Source of the DNA: Adiantum capillus-veneris
Taxonomy: Eukaryota > Streptophyta > Polypodiopsida > Polypodiales > Pteridaceae
Assembly: GCA_014529385.2 (NCBI GenBank)
Contig: CM043971.1
Coordinates: 53,045,209-53,109,208, forward strand
Direction: 5' to 3'
DNA length: 64,000 bases
Of the stretch, positions 49,837 through 59,223 are shown piece by piece. The translations under genes and the position numbers were made by a program. The number at the start of each line of letters is the position of its first letter. Positions within the stretch are counted from its first letter, which is position 1. Below the pieces are notes generated by a model. The model was not told the DNA's origin, ran no database searches, and saw only the letters and a program-made list of their open reading frames with translations.

Positions 49837-51539
49837 CTTTGAAGTTAGGCTGTGAATCGCCTGAGCTGCACAAGGTTCGCAGGAGCATATTGGCCCTGTA
49901 TTACGGGCCAGTAATAGTAATATCCTTTCAGAGTTGACGACGTGTCTTGTTCACTGTGCATGAGCGCTCTCTCTCTCTCTGTGCACGGCAGCAGAGGATG
50001 AGATGCTACTCTCTCAACCGATAGTGCCACTCATCCTGTGGACGCCTTGTTTCATTACTTTGTTTTCTACATATCAAAGATACATCTCAAGGGATTTTTC
50101 AAAGATTTTTGGGCTTGCTCGAAAAATATTTGACCTTCGTTTGAGACTAAATTTTGTGTGTTATGACAAATTAGTCCCTAGAGATGGCCATGGAAGCATG
50201 CTTTTAGTCCTTGCTTTATTTTCTTACTATTTTTTAATCAACTAGTAGAATGCATTGTGCATATTGCGCTGAAAGGGGGGTTATTCTATTTATTCATTCG
50301 TCAAGATTCCTCAGAATCCAACCTTATCTTAGCAACTCATACCCCTCAATAGAGGGTCACCCTCTAAAAACTGGGATTGGAGAGTCGAACATGGGCGCGC
50401 AGAGCTATGACGTACTGTGAATTGTTGTAGACCACAAACACAACCGCCCTCGGATGTCAAAGCTTTGCATATTAAAATTTAAAAAATATCTACAGCCCAC
50501 CCCTCCTCCGCAGGTGTGCAGAGGTTCAACTGCAAGCTTGCGAGGCGAAAGGCCTCTCCGTCTTCTGTGTGCCCCTTGCTCCTCTATCTGCCAGCTCGCC
50601 CACACACCCTTCTGATCTGACTACCGCATCACTCGACAAAGTCCCTATTCCACCCTCGTCCGTATCTGCTTTGATTCCTTCTATTTTTTGATTTGATTGG
50701 ATTGGGTAACCCCTACTACTTCGAGAGCTCTTAAGAATTGCTTGAATTTTTTTAATAGAAGTCTCTTTGAGCGGCCGATGTGGCTTTCTTTCTACAATAG
50801 TAGTGTTAAGGTTTGAGCCTAAATCAAGGAATTTTATTGTTAAATAAGTTGGCTCCAACTTTAAGCTCCATGTCTAAGTTCCATCTTAGAAGAACCTACT
50901 GGTTTAAGATCAGAACAAAGATTTTCACAATGTTCTAAAACTTAGACCTGACTAGGTTAATCCCTTGGAAATTTTGACTTGAGGCCATCATTATTAAGCA
51001 TTGCTTACAACAGCGCTGCAACTTGGCGCACCACCGCAACGCCTTGCTTGCAACAGCGCTACAGCTTGGTACACCACTGCTACTTGGCGCACCACCGCCA
51101 CGCTGCCTAGCGACCTCGCTTCCCCGCACTGGCGGGAATCCTCTCTGAAGCACCAACCTGCGGGCCTCTGCAAAAAAGGCCTACACCTCCACACCTTCCC
51201 GCAGTACACATGCGCACTCACTCCAACTTCAAGCAACGACGTCGGCAGCTAACTCCCGTCACATAGCGCCTTTGGAGAATATCCTCCCACACAAGTCAAA
51301 CTCTGCCCGCAGCGGTATTCAGGTAACTACGGAGACGACGCGGCTGTGACTGCTTAGCGACAACCAAAAGGCTACGTCGATTTCACGACTGTGTCTACAT
51401 CAGCACTGCATCGACGTCTGCATCAACATCTACTCTACGTCTTCTGTAACTACTAGGTGATAAAGTATGTACGGTAACTTATCTCTGTTGTGGTTTTTTC
51501 TTTAAAAACAGCAGGTGTTAACGTCCTTACAAAGCATAC

Positions 51540-52030
51540 TGCCTACGGCAGCGCCGACGCACTGTAGCTGCAACAACAGCGGCTTTCTTGCTTGGCGTCT
51601 AAAGCTGCGGCTACAGCATTCCTTCTGGGCGTCGAAAACTGCGGCTATAGCAATAACATTCTCTCTGGGCGTCTAAAGTTGCGGCTACAGCAACGGCAAA
51701 AGAAATCACCAAGATGGCCGACAGGGCGCAAAAAACCCCCCCTCACTCAGTGGACGGTTGCTGATAAACAACTGGCCTTTCGCACGGCTCCCTGCTCACT
51801 CTGTGAATGGCGGCTAAGAAAGTAACCACAGCAACACCGGCGGCGGGTACAAGCTTACACTCCTGCAAGCAACACTGGCGGCGGCTCCTGAAAGCTTACA
51901 CTCCTGAAAGCTTACAAGCTTACACTCCTACAAGCAGCGATTGCTAGCGAAATAGCGACTGCAGCCAGTCGGAAAACGGGCCTGCAACATCGTCGGAAAA
52001 CGGGTCTGCAACAGTCGGAGGCGACGGAGG
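51540..52030 (+). repeat. Short tandem repeats in PLE 5' region
   Basis: Three ~37-bp units built on GGGCGTCTAAAGCTGCGGCTA (about 51590-51690), AAGCTTACACTCCTG repeats (51870-51935) and GTCGGAAAACGGGCCTGCAAC repeats (51970-52015). Similar small repeats with CTTGGCGCACCACCGC occur at 51010-51110. None of these is coding. Confidence 0.75.
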
Positions 52031-52129
52031 TGACTTGGAATCTTCTGGCGGAACCCTCGCCCTCTTCCGGCTTTAACAGAGTTTGTTTTTTTGTCAAAAA
52101 AAATTGTTTAAGGGCCTCTTTTACCCGGA

Positions 52130-53200
52130 ATGACTACCCCCACCCCCTCCACCTCTTCCTTAACTCTCGTTCCCACGGCAGTGGCCATGGACGATACCCC
52201 CAGGGTTCCACCCACCGTTCCACCCTTGGGTATCGGGATGGCAACCTCTTCAAACCTTGTTACACCCTCCCCCTTTGCGGCTTTCCAATCCCTTAACACC
52301 CTACCCGTGAACGCGGCGGCCTTTCCCGGCTTCGTCTCGACGGCTAGCCTCATCTACCCTCCCCCTTCTAGCCCAAGCACTCCAATGCTAACCGCTTCTC
52401 CTTCCATGACCTCTTCCAAAAAAACTTTGTTTAGCTTGGAAGAAATCTTGGGACTCACCGCTAATTTGCCAATTGAGGATCTCGACCAACTCTCTATCCC
52501 CTCTACCAACAACCACGGCCAAAACAACCCCTTCCCTTTTGCCGGTTTGGCTAGCTCTTCCAAACATGACTCTACGAGTCTTCCCTATCCAAACCAAGGC
52601 GGTATTTTTGTCAATTCTTCTCAAAATGGCATCCTCACTAACCCTCCCCTTACCTTCCCCTCTTCCTTCGGGTCTCTTTCCGCTAACTCTTCAAGGCTCT
52701 CTCCACCAACCCTCCCCATCCTACCCACCATAGAGAAACCTATGGAATTTAACAAAATTGTATCCCTTTCCTTGGAAGAATTTAAAGCCCTTAATTTCAA
52801 GCTTAACAAAGCCAAATCCCACCTCACACATCTTCAAAACCTTCACGCTAACCAAAAGGCTCCTCATAGTCTTTGTATGAAAACACCTCGACTTGCCTTG
52901 GAGGACATGCATGCACAAGCGCTTTTAAGCGCTAAGCTAGAAGCACTCAACATACAATTTCAACTTGATTGCACTAAGGCATACATCCAAGCACAAACTT
53001 TGCTCATTAAGAATCTTCAAAAAAGCTTTGATGACTACCACGATATAGTGGAGGAGAGGCTTCTAGAGCTCACCAAAAAACTTGCACCCATCTCCTTCCC
53101 TAGAGTGCTACCTTTGGCTTGGCACAACCAACTCCTTGGTTGGAAACAAACTTCCCTCATCGAGTTCGATACACTCTTACAAAATGAAATTCTTCTTTGA
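52130..53200 (+). CDS. PLE ORF1-like protein, coiled-coil
   Basis: 356-residue frame. The first 230 residues are Ser/Pro/Thr-rich and look disordered. Residues about 230-345 are helical and heptad-like (LEEFKALNFKLNKAKSHLTH, LSAKLEALNIQFQLDCTKAY, FDDYHDIVEERLLELTKKLA), consistent with a coiled coil. The next frame (53197-53784, frame 1) overlaps the stop and continues a Pro/Ser-rich sequence, suggesting a frameshift in one longer protein. Function is unknown; some PLEs carry an upstream coiled-coil protein. Confidence 0.6.
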   Translation: MTTPTPSTSSLTLVPTAVAMDDTPRVPPTVPPLGIGMATSSNLVTPSPFAAFQSLNTLPVNAAAFPGFVSTASLIYPPPSSPSTPMLTASPSMTSSKKTLFSLEEILGLTANLPIEDLDQLSIPSTNNHGQNNPFPFAGLASSSKHDSTSLPYPNQGGIFVNSSQNGILTNPPLTFPSSFGSLSANSSRLSPPTLPILPTIEKPMEFNKIVSLSLEEFKALNFKLNKAKSHLTHLQNLHANQKAPHSLCMKTPRLALEDMHAQALLSAKLEALNIQFQLDCTKAYIQAQTLLIKNLQKSFDDYHDIVEERLLELTKKLAPISFPRVLPLAWHNQLLGWKQTSLIEFDTLLQNEILL

Positions 53201-53784
53201 GCATAGCGGCTCATGGTGCTAGGAAGAGATCACAAATCTCCCTTCTAGAAGAGGTGGAATCCCTACCCAAAGAGGAAACGGTGGGTGTATTGGTACAACA
53301 TGAGGTCACCGCCCAAATGAAGAAGCTCCTCTCACCCCCTCCCAAAACCTCTTTCCCCAAACGCTCTCACCACCACATCACCCACCCAAAACCCTCCTCC
53401 TTCCAAGCCAATCCTTTCAAACCAATCCCTCCCTTAGCTAAAAACTCCCATGAAGAATTCATTCGACAACCATTTAAGAAACCTAAAACCTCCCCTCCTA
53501 CCTTTTACCCCCGCCACTCCTCCCCCCCTTGTAATCTTCCCATTTTAAACACTCCAAATAAACCCTCTCCTAGCAACCCGTCTCCTTTACCCTCTCTCCT
53601 CCAAACGCCCAACTACCCTCTCATTTCTCCGTCCCCTAAACCATCCCCTAAACCCTCCGCTTACCCCATACCAAGCCTTTACATCCCAAGTTTAGCCTAC
53701 CCAAAGGCTCAAAAAACTTGCAATGGAAGAGGACAAACTAGGGTTGGAGCACTCTACCTCTTGGGTCCACTTGCTCTTCCCTAA
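53197..53784 (+). pseudogene. PLE proline-rich linker in shifted frame
   Basis: 195 residues, very rich in Pro, Ser, Lys and His, with a basic region (KTSFPKRSHHHITHPKP). The frame starts within the end of ORF1 (overlap at 53197-53200) and overlaps the RT frame by 62 bases. It is most simply read as the middle of one ORF1-RT protein split by two frame changes. Programmed shifting cannot be excluded. Confidence 0.5.
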
Positions 53785-55726
53785 ACCCCCCCTTTTTCCT
53801 CACCTTTGGACCCCTCCTCCATGTACTTTCTCTCTCCTCCCTCATCCCTCCCACTCCGGAAAAAAGCGTCATAAACTTTTGCTTCCTCTAACTAATCCTC
53901 ATCTCTTTAAAATTTTGGTGCTTAGTAATCTTTCTACCTTCACACTTGAAAACAAAGTTACCAACCTCTCTTCACATAACCTCTCTAGTCACCCTCTCTC
54001 TTCCTCCGAGCATAAACTCTTAGGACTTGGGCTGAATTACATCCCTCCCTCTCCTCCACCCCCTCCAAACTCCATTCTTAAAGCGTACTCTAATTTGCAA
54101 AGGAACCTCCATCTTAAAATGTTCTTTAAAAACTCTTCCCCTCCCTCCAACCTCTCTCTTTCTATTCCCAATCCCGCTTGGAATCCACCCTCTCTTTCCT
54201 CCTCTCTTAACTTTGCCTTTTTACAGGTGGTCACCCTTCTCAATTCCCTTCTCTCCTTTATTCCTCCTTTTAGTACCAAACCTTCTTTCATTAAAGCTCT
54301 TTTCTCCTTAAAAATTAACCAAAACATTATCATCAAACCCGCGGATAAAAACCTTGGACCCGTTGTCCTCTCCAAGGATTGGTATGATAAAGAAGCCCTT
54401 CGCCACCTCATGGACCCCATTATCTACTCTAAGATCTCTTCCCCTCCTCTAGCCTTTGTTACCTCCCTACTCACCTCCATGATCTTGGACTACCCCTTTC
54501 TCTCTAGCAATGAGAAGGACTTCATCCTCTCCTCTTCTCAAACTAAACCCAAGCCTTGCCCATTTTATCTCCTACCCAAAATCCATAAACCCTTACTTGT
54601 AGGCCGCCCCATTTGTTCCTACAAGGGTTATGTATTAGAAAATGCCTCAAAATGGCTCCACGTACAACTTTACCCTATCCTCTTATCCAAAAAACAACAC
54701 TTGAAAGATTCCCACTCCCTTATTTTGGACCTCATCTCCACCCCTTTTCCTCCCCATATTATTCTCTTCTCCTTTGATGTAGAGTCCCTCTATCCTAGCA
54801 TCCCTATTATAGAGGGGCTCTTAGCTCTTAAGAATTCCATCCAGGATGTTTTTCCCTCTCCAAAAGTACATTTCATTATGTCCCTAGCTTCTCTCATCCT
54901 CAATCATCACTATCTCTCTTTCAAAGGAGAAGTTTGACATCAAATCAAAGGCACGGCAATGGGATCAAATTTTGCAGTAGTTTACGCTTGCCTCTTCCTT
55001 TGTTCCTTGGAATAAAGCATGAAGCTACTCACCTCCCCTTTCCTTCTTTATTTCAAAAGATTCATCGACGATGCCTTCGGCATTTGGGATGGTCCTGCTT
55101 CCGGCTTAAAAAAGATTCTTCTAAGCTATGGACATCCCGTACAAGAACATATAAAAATCTCCTCCTCCATCTCTTCCCATGAAGCTTTTATCCTGGATAT
55201 CCACTTCTACAAAGGATCCTCATTCGCCACCTACGGTTTATTGGATTCACACTGTCACCAAAAAAACCTCAATGCATACAACTACATACCTTGGCAGTCT
55301 TGGCATCCCACACATCAAAAAATTGCCTTCATCCTTTCAGAACTCAAAAGGTACATTATCCGGGAAAGCTCTCTTTTGGGCTTTATCACTATTCGCAACC
55401 TTTTTTATGCAAAGCTTAGAGCCAAAGGTTATCCCTCCTCCCTTTTGGAAGCTTGTTTTCTCTATGTTTCTTATGAAATCAGACCATCCCTACTTCGCAA
55501 AATGCATAAAACCAAGCTTTCACCAACTATTGTTAAAATTCCCTTCTCTCCCCTTCCCCGCACTCTAAACCTCTCCCGCACCATCAACAAACCACTTGCA
55601 AAGCTTCTCAAAAATGATCCCGAGCTCGAGCACCTTCCTAAACCTATTGTATGCTGGCTCAATGCTCCAAACCTTGGCACCCTCCTCTCCCTCAAACCCA
55701 ACCATACCAAACCCAACCCTTCCTAA
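53723..55726 (+). pseudogene. Penelope-like reverse transcriptase, two stops
   Basis: Frame 2 throughout, interrupted by TGA (54935-54937) and TAA (55015-55017). Landmarks in order: LLGLGLNYIPPSPPPP; an N-terminal block IIIKPADKNLGPVVLSKDWY; PFYLLPKIHKP and VGRPICS; motif A FSFDVESLYPSIP; motif B KGTAMGSNFA, between the two stops; motif C FKRFIDDAFGIW with the catalytic Asp pair. After these come LDIHFYKGS and a thumb-like region, and the frame ends soon after KPIVCWLNAPNLGTLLSL. That last block matches the conserved segment found just past the RT in PLEs. Nothing like the CxC..H linker or GIY-YIG follows. The first stop probably replaced Trp. Confidence 0.82.
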
Positions 55727-55969
55727 CTATGCTACCCTCTCCACCCTGCTACCATCTCCTCCATAAAATCCCTCCTATATCCTCTTCCTAAACCTTTTCT
55801 CTTTTTTTTAGGCTCATTTAAACTTTATTGACTAGCCTCTCCTTCAAGGCCATCAATAAACTTTAAATAGCCCCTTAAACACTTGTACTCCCTTCTTATG
55901 CCTCCCACCTAAAAAGCTTTTTTCACCCTTCTTTTTTGTACCCCCAACATTCAAAGAAGAATTACTCAC

Positions 55970-56088
55970 CTTCCAGACTTGCCTATCCTCCATTACTATG
56001 GTACTCTGTACAGGTTTTTGAACCACTGCCTTCCAAACTTGCCTATCCTCCATTACTATGGTACTCTGTATAGTTTTCTGAACCACTA
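55970..56088 (+). repeat. 61-bp tandem duplication in PLE 3' region
   Basis: Two copies of CTTGCCTATCCTCCATTACTATGGTACTCTGTA with flanks, in the 3' noncoding region about 40-150 bp before the hammerhead-like sequence. Confidence 0.85.
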
Positions 56089-56124
56089 AACTCCTACTTA
56101 TACCCCTCCCTCCCTCTCTTTTTT

Positions 56125-56172
56125 GTATATACCACTGATGAGCTAATATAGCAAAACGCGTTTGGTGTATAC
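56125..56172 (+). ncRNA. Hammerhead-ribozyme-like motif with altered core
   Basis: Stem I is 56125-56134 with 56163-56172, ten pairs including one G-U. The core CTGATGA is at 56135-56141. Stem II is GCTA/TAGC (56142-56145 with 56149-56152) with loop ATA. Then comes AAAAC at 56153-56157 and a two-pair stem III ACGCGT with T at position 17 (56162). The layout matches the minimal type I hammerheads known from Penelope-like elements. The exception is the first core base after stem II, which is A where G12 is invariant. GC-GAAA to GC-AAAA is a CpG-type transition. This copy should be poorly active or inactive. Confidence 0.65.
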
Positions 56173-56328
56173 ACATGAGTTATTTCCTCTTACTCTTGCT
56201 CCCCCCCCCCCCCCATGTCCACTTTTGCTTGTTGTACTTGTCTTAAGCAAGTTTCGCTCGCCATGAAGTAATTTACTATGAAAATGTGCCAATACTCAAA
56301 TGCGCGCCTCTCATTATGGGGAGAGTAA

Positions 56329-56524
56329 GGCTATGGTCACGCGAGGCTTAGTTATTCATTCATCCTCCCAACTAAGCCTTGAACTTCACAACTATGCCAA
56401 AATCGGCTTAGTTACAATGGTTGGGCATAGCTATTCATTTAATGCTACTTTTCGCGTGTGACAAAAAATGAGGCTTAGTTATTTGTTCAAATAACTGATA
56501 ACTAAGCCTCCCGTGACCATAGCC
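56329..56524. mobile_element. Tourist-like MITE (right copy)
   Basis: Same 196-bp element with TAA at 56326-56328 and 56525-56527. It was carried along in the segmental duplication and is not an independent insertion. Confidence 0.85.
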
Positions 56525-56573
56525 TAAGCAGCAACAGTAGGACGAGGCTCGAACGCATCTTTCGTGTTCAATT

Positions 56574-57221
56574 TCAAAGTTCAACTACCCTCAAGAAAAG
56601 AAAAGAAAAAAAACCCAACAGGACTAGGCAAGAAGTCGGGAAGTAGGCAAGCAAGTGCATGGAGCCTACTTTTTCTGCATCCAAATCCGCCAGCACCTCC
56701 TTCAAGGCAGGGCACTTCAATATGGCAAAGCGCTCCATGCCCTTCATCGGTCCTTGCAATATGGCCCTCAATGCCGGACAATTCCACACCGCCCACGACT
56801 CCGCCGCCCACAATATATCATCTCCGTCTCTGCACTCAGTCAGCTCTTGCAATGGCACGAGGCAAGTGCCTAGCAGCAGGCTTCTTAAGTTGGGACAGCC
56901 CGTGATGAGCTTGGGCAGTATCACCTCCACATTTCTCAATTCCACTTCCAACTCCACGCTCTTTGGTAACGGACAGCTCAAGTGCAAGCTGCCCATGCTG
57001 TCGCACCCGATCAGGCTCAAGAACAGCTTCAATGGCACATCCACATCGTCCTCTGTCGTGTAATTCAGCCAACCTACCAATGGCACAAGTAGTTGCTCTT
57101 CAAACAGGCAAGTAACCCAATCTCCTTCATTGGCACCCATGTCATCACCGCTGAAGGCAAACCAGCTCCTTCGTTGCACCTCCTCATGCACTCCCTTAGG
57201 AACCTCCTTCAACCTCGCCAA
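56574..57221 (-). CDS. LRR-like protein fragment (right copy)
   Basis: 215-residue counterpart of the frame at 49198-49836. It is over 95% identical by eye up to the hydrophobic end, where small indels in a GAAAAG/AAAA tract change the last residues. Differences elsewhere are mainly single substitutions (PLPKSVELEVELRN against PLLESVELEVELIN) and keep the frame open. It has the same caveats: no F-box, the start may be internal, and expression is unknown. Confidence 0.45.
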   Translation of the reverse strand: MARLKEVPKGVHEEVQRRSWFAFSGDDMGANEGDWVTCLFEEQLLVPLVGWLNYTTEDDVDVPLKLFLSLIGCDSMGSLHLSCPLPKSVELEVELRNVEVILPKLITGCPNLRSLLLGTCLVPLQELTECRDGDDILWAAESWAVWNCPALRAILQGPMKGMERFAILKCPALKEVLADLDAEKVGSMHLLAYFPTSCLVLLGFFSFLFLRVVEL

Positions 57222-58383
57222 CTTTGAAGTTAGGCTGTGAATCGCCTGAGCTGCACAAGGTTCGCAGGAGCATATTGGCCCTGTATTACGGGCCAGTAAT
57301 AGTAATATCCTTTTTAGAGTTGACGACGTGCCTTGTTCACTATGCGTGAGCGCTCTCTCTCTCTATGCACGACAGCAGAGGATGAGATGCTACTCTCTCA
57401 ACCGATAGTGCCACTCATCCTGTGGACGCCTTGTTTCATTACTTTGTTTTCTACATATCAAAGATACATCTCAAGGGATTTTTCAAAGATTTTTGGGCTT
57501 GCTCGAAAAATATTTGACCTTCGTTTGAGACTAAATTTTGTGTGTTATGACAAATTAGTCCCTAGAGATGGCCATGGAAGCATGCTTTTAGTCCTTGCTT
57601 TATTTTCTTACTATTTTTTAATCAACTAGTAGCATGCATTGTGCATATTGTCCTGAAAGGGGGGTTATTCTATTTATTCATTCGTCAAGATTCCTCAGAA
57701 TCCAACCTTATCTTAGCAACTCATACCCCTCAATAGAGGGTCGCCCTCTAAAAACTGGGATTGGAGAGTCGAACATGGGCGCACAGAGCTATGACGTACT
57801 GTGAATTGTTGTAGACCACAAACACAGCCGCCCTCGGATGTCAAAGCTTTGCATATTAAATTTTAAAAAATATCTACAGCCCACCCCTCCTCCGCAGGTG
57901 CGCAGAGGTTCAACTGCAAGCTTGCGAGGCGAAAGGCCTCTCCGTCTTCTGTGTGCCCCTTGCTCCTCTATCCGCCAGCTTGCCCACACACGCTTCTGAT
58001 CTGACTACCGCATCACTCGACAAAGTCCCTATTCCACCCTCGTCCGTATCTGCTTTGATTCCTTCTATTTTTTGATTTGATTGGATTGGGTAACCCCTAC
58101 TACTTCGAGAGCTCTTAAGAATTGCTTGAATTTTTTTAATATAAGTCTCTTTGAGTGGCCGATGTGGCTTTCTTTCTACAATAGTAGTGTTAAGGTTTGA
58201 GCCTAAATCAAGGAATTTTATTGTTAAATAAGTTGGCTCCAACTTTAAGCTCCATGTCTAAGTTCCATCTTAGAAGAACCTACTAGTTTAAGATCAGAAC
58301 AAAGATTTTCACAATGTTCTAAAACTTAGACCTGATTAGGTTAATCCCTTGGAAATTTTGACTTGAGGCCATCATTATTAAGC

Positions 58384-59223
58384 CTTGCAGACCCAAACTT
58401 TAGCTCGAGTCTACATCCAAAAAAGGAGTGTAGAATCAACACTGGAGACAAATGTTTTATCATTGAGAGGGTCTTGAGAAAAGCCTGATATGGGCACATG
58501 TGAAAAAACCTTGCTCTTTTACTCACCTGTGACTGTAAGCAACTCTCCTTTCTGTTATTGTCATTTAGGCATCCCAAGTGACCCACATACCTTTTCATCT
58601 CCCTGTCGGCCTGGTGGCCTTCTAACCAAAATTGAATATTCTAGTCGAACTTTTCAGAAACTAAGAGGTAATCCTTTGTATTCCCCTTCTTTACAATCTG
58701 CTCATCTGTGGGAGGTTAATCGTTGATGCTATTGTATGACTCATAGGTTACATTTGCAATTGTCTGACTCATAGATTACTTCTGCTGGCAAGCTGGTTGT
58801 CTCAGCAGTTTGGAATGCCCCAAAACAATTGGTGATTTCACAACGATGGGGATCCGCATCCTCCTCTAAGCCCAGCCCCCATTGCTTGGGAGAGTTGCTA
58901 TTTTCTTACAGAATTGTACAGCAGCGATCCTTGTTTGACCAATGGATATGTATCAAAGTCACCACTAGTGTCTTGAGAAATGCGCGCTTTTTGCATGTCC
59001 CTTATCAAGGCACGGGGCAAACGTGAAAGATCCTTGCACTTATGTTTGCAGGAACAGACAATCCCAACACGGAACAGGGACGGAAACAAGTATAAATTGC
59101 CATTCCCTGTTGCGGATACTGACGCCTAAAACAGGGAATGTGGATTCGGAATGGGAAGTTGGAACAAGAAAGGACCGAACTGCACCAAATAAAAATCAGC
59201 TGCCACATTTGTGCTTTTGACAA
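58384..59223. other. Intergenic, downstream of PPR gene
   Basis: No recognised domain. The right part probably includes the PPR 3' UTR. Only short frames under 90 residues. Confidence 0.5.

Larger units (their letters stand above)
48870..50998. repeat. 2.1-kb direct repeat, left copy
   Basis: Nearly identical over its full length to 56267-58383, with a few percent mismatches and small indels by eye. It contains a MITE, an LRR-like frame and downstream noncoding DNA. The right edge (CATCATTATTAAGC) meets the Penelope-like element. Confidence 0.92.
51000..56260 (+). mobile_element. Penelope-like retroelement without endonuclease domain
   Basis: A GC-rich 5' region with small tandem repeats (51000-52120) is followed by coding sequence for a coiled-coil/proline-rich protein (52130-53784) and a reverse transcriptase (53723-55726). 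A 3' noncoding region follows with a 61-bp duplication and a hammerhead-like fold. RT signatures are those of Penelope-like elements, not LTR or LINE elements. No GIY-YIG nuclease is found after or before the RT, so it resembles the endonuclease-deficient branch. Limits are inferred from where the flanking 2.1-kb repeats stop and restart. Confidence 0.75.
56267..58383. repeat. 2.1-kb direct repeat, right copy
   Basis: Second copy of 48870-50998 in the same orientation. It restarts at TTTACTATGAAAATGTGCC just after the element and ends at CATCATTATTAAGC, after which the two flanks diverge (AGCATTGCTTAC against AGCCTTGCAGAC). It lacks the 18-bp local duplication that the left copy has near 49128-49146. 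Confidence 0.92.

Noticed and set aside
52108-52827. Several minus-strand frames opposite the Penelope-like ORF1
   Set aside because: Shadows of the Ser/Pro-rich plus-strand protein. They have no recognisable content.
53630-53670. CCCTAAACC text as telomeric repeats inside the Penelope-like element
   Set aside because: It lies in the proline-rich coding stretch, is irregular and has only two or three partial units.
48870-58383. The 2.1-kb repeats as LTRs of the enclosed retroelement
   Set aside because: There is no TG..CA boundary, primer-binding site or purine tract. The enclosed RT is Penelope-like, and the repeats hold an unrelated MITE and LRR-like frame.
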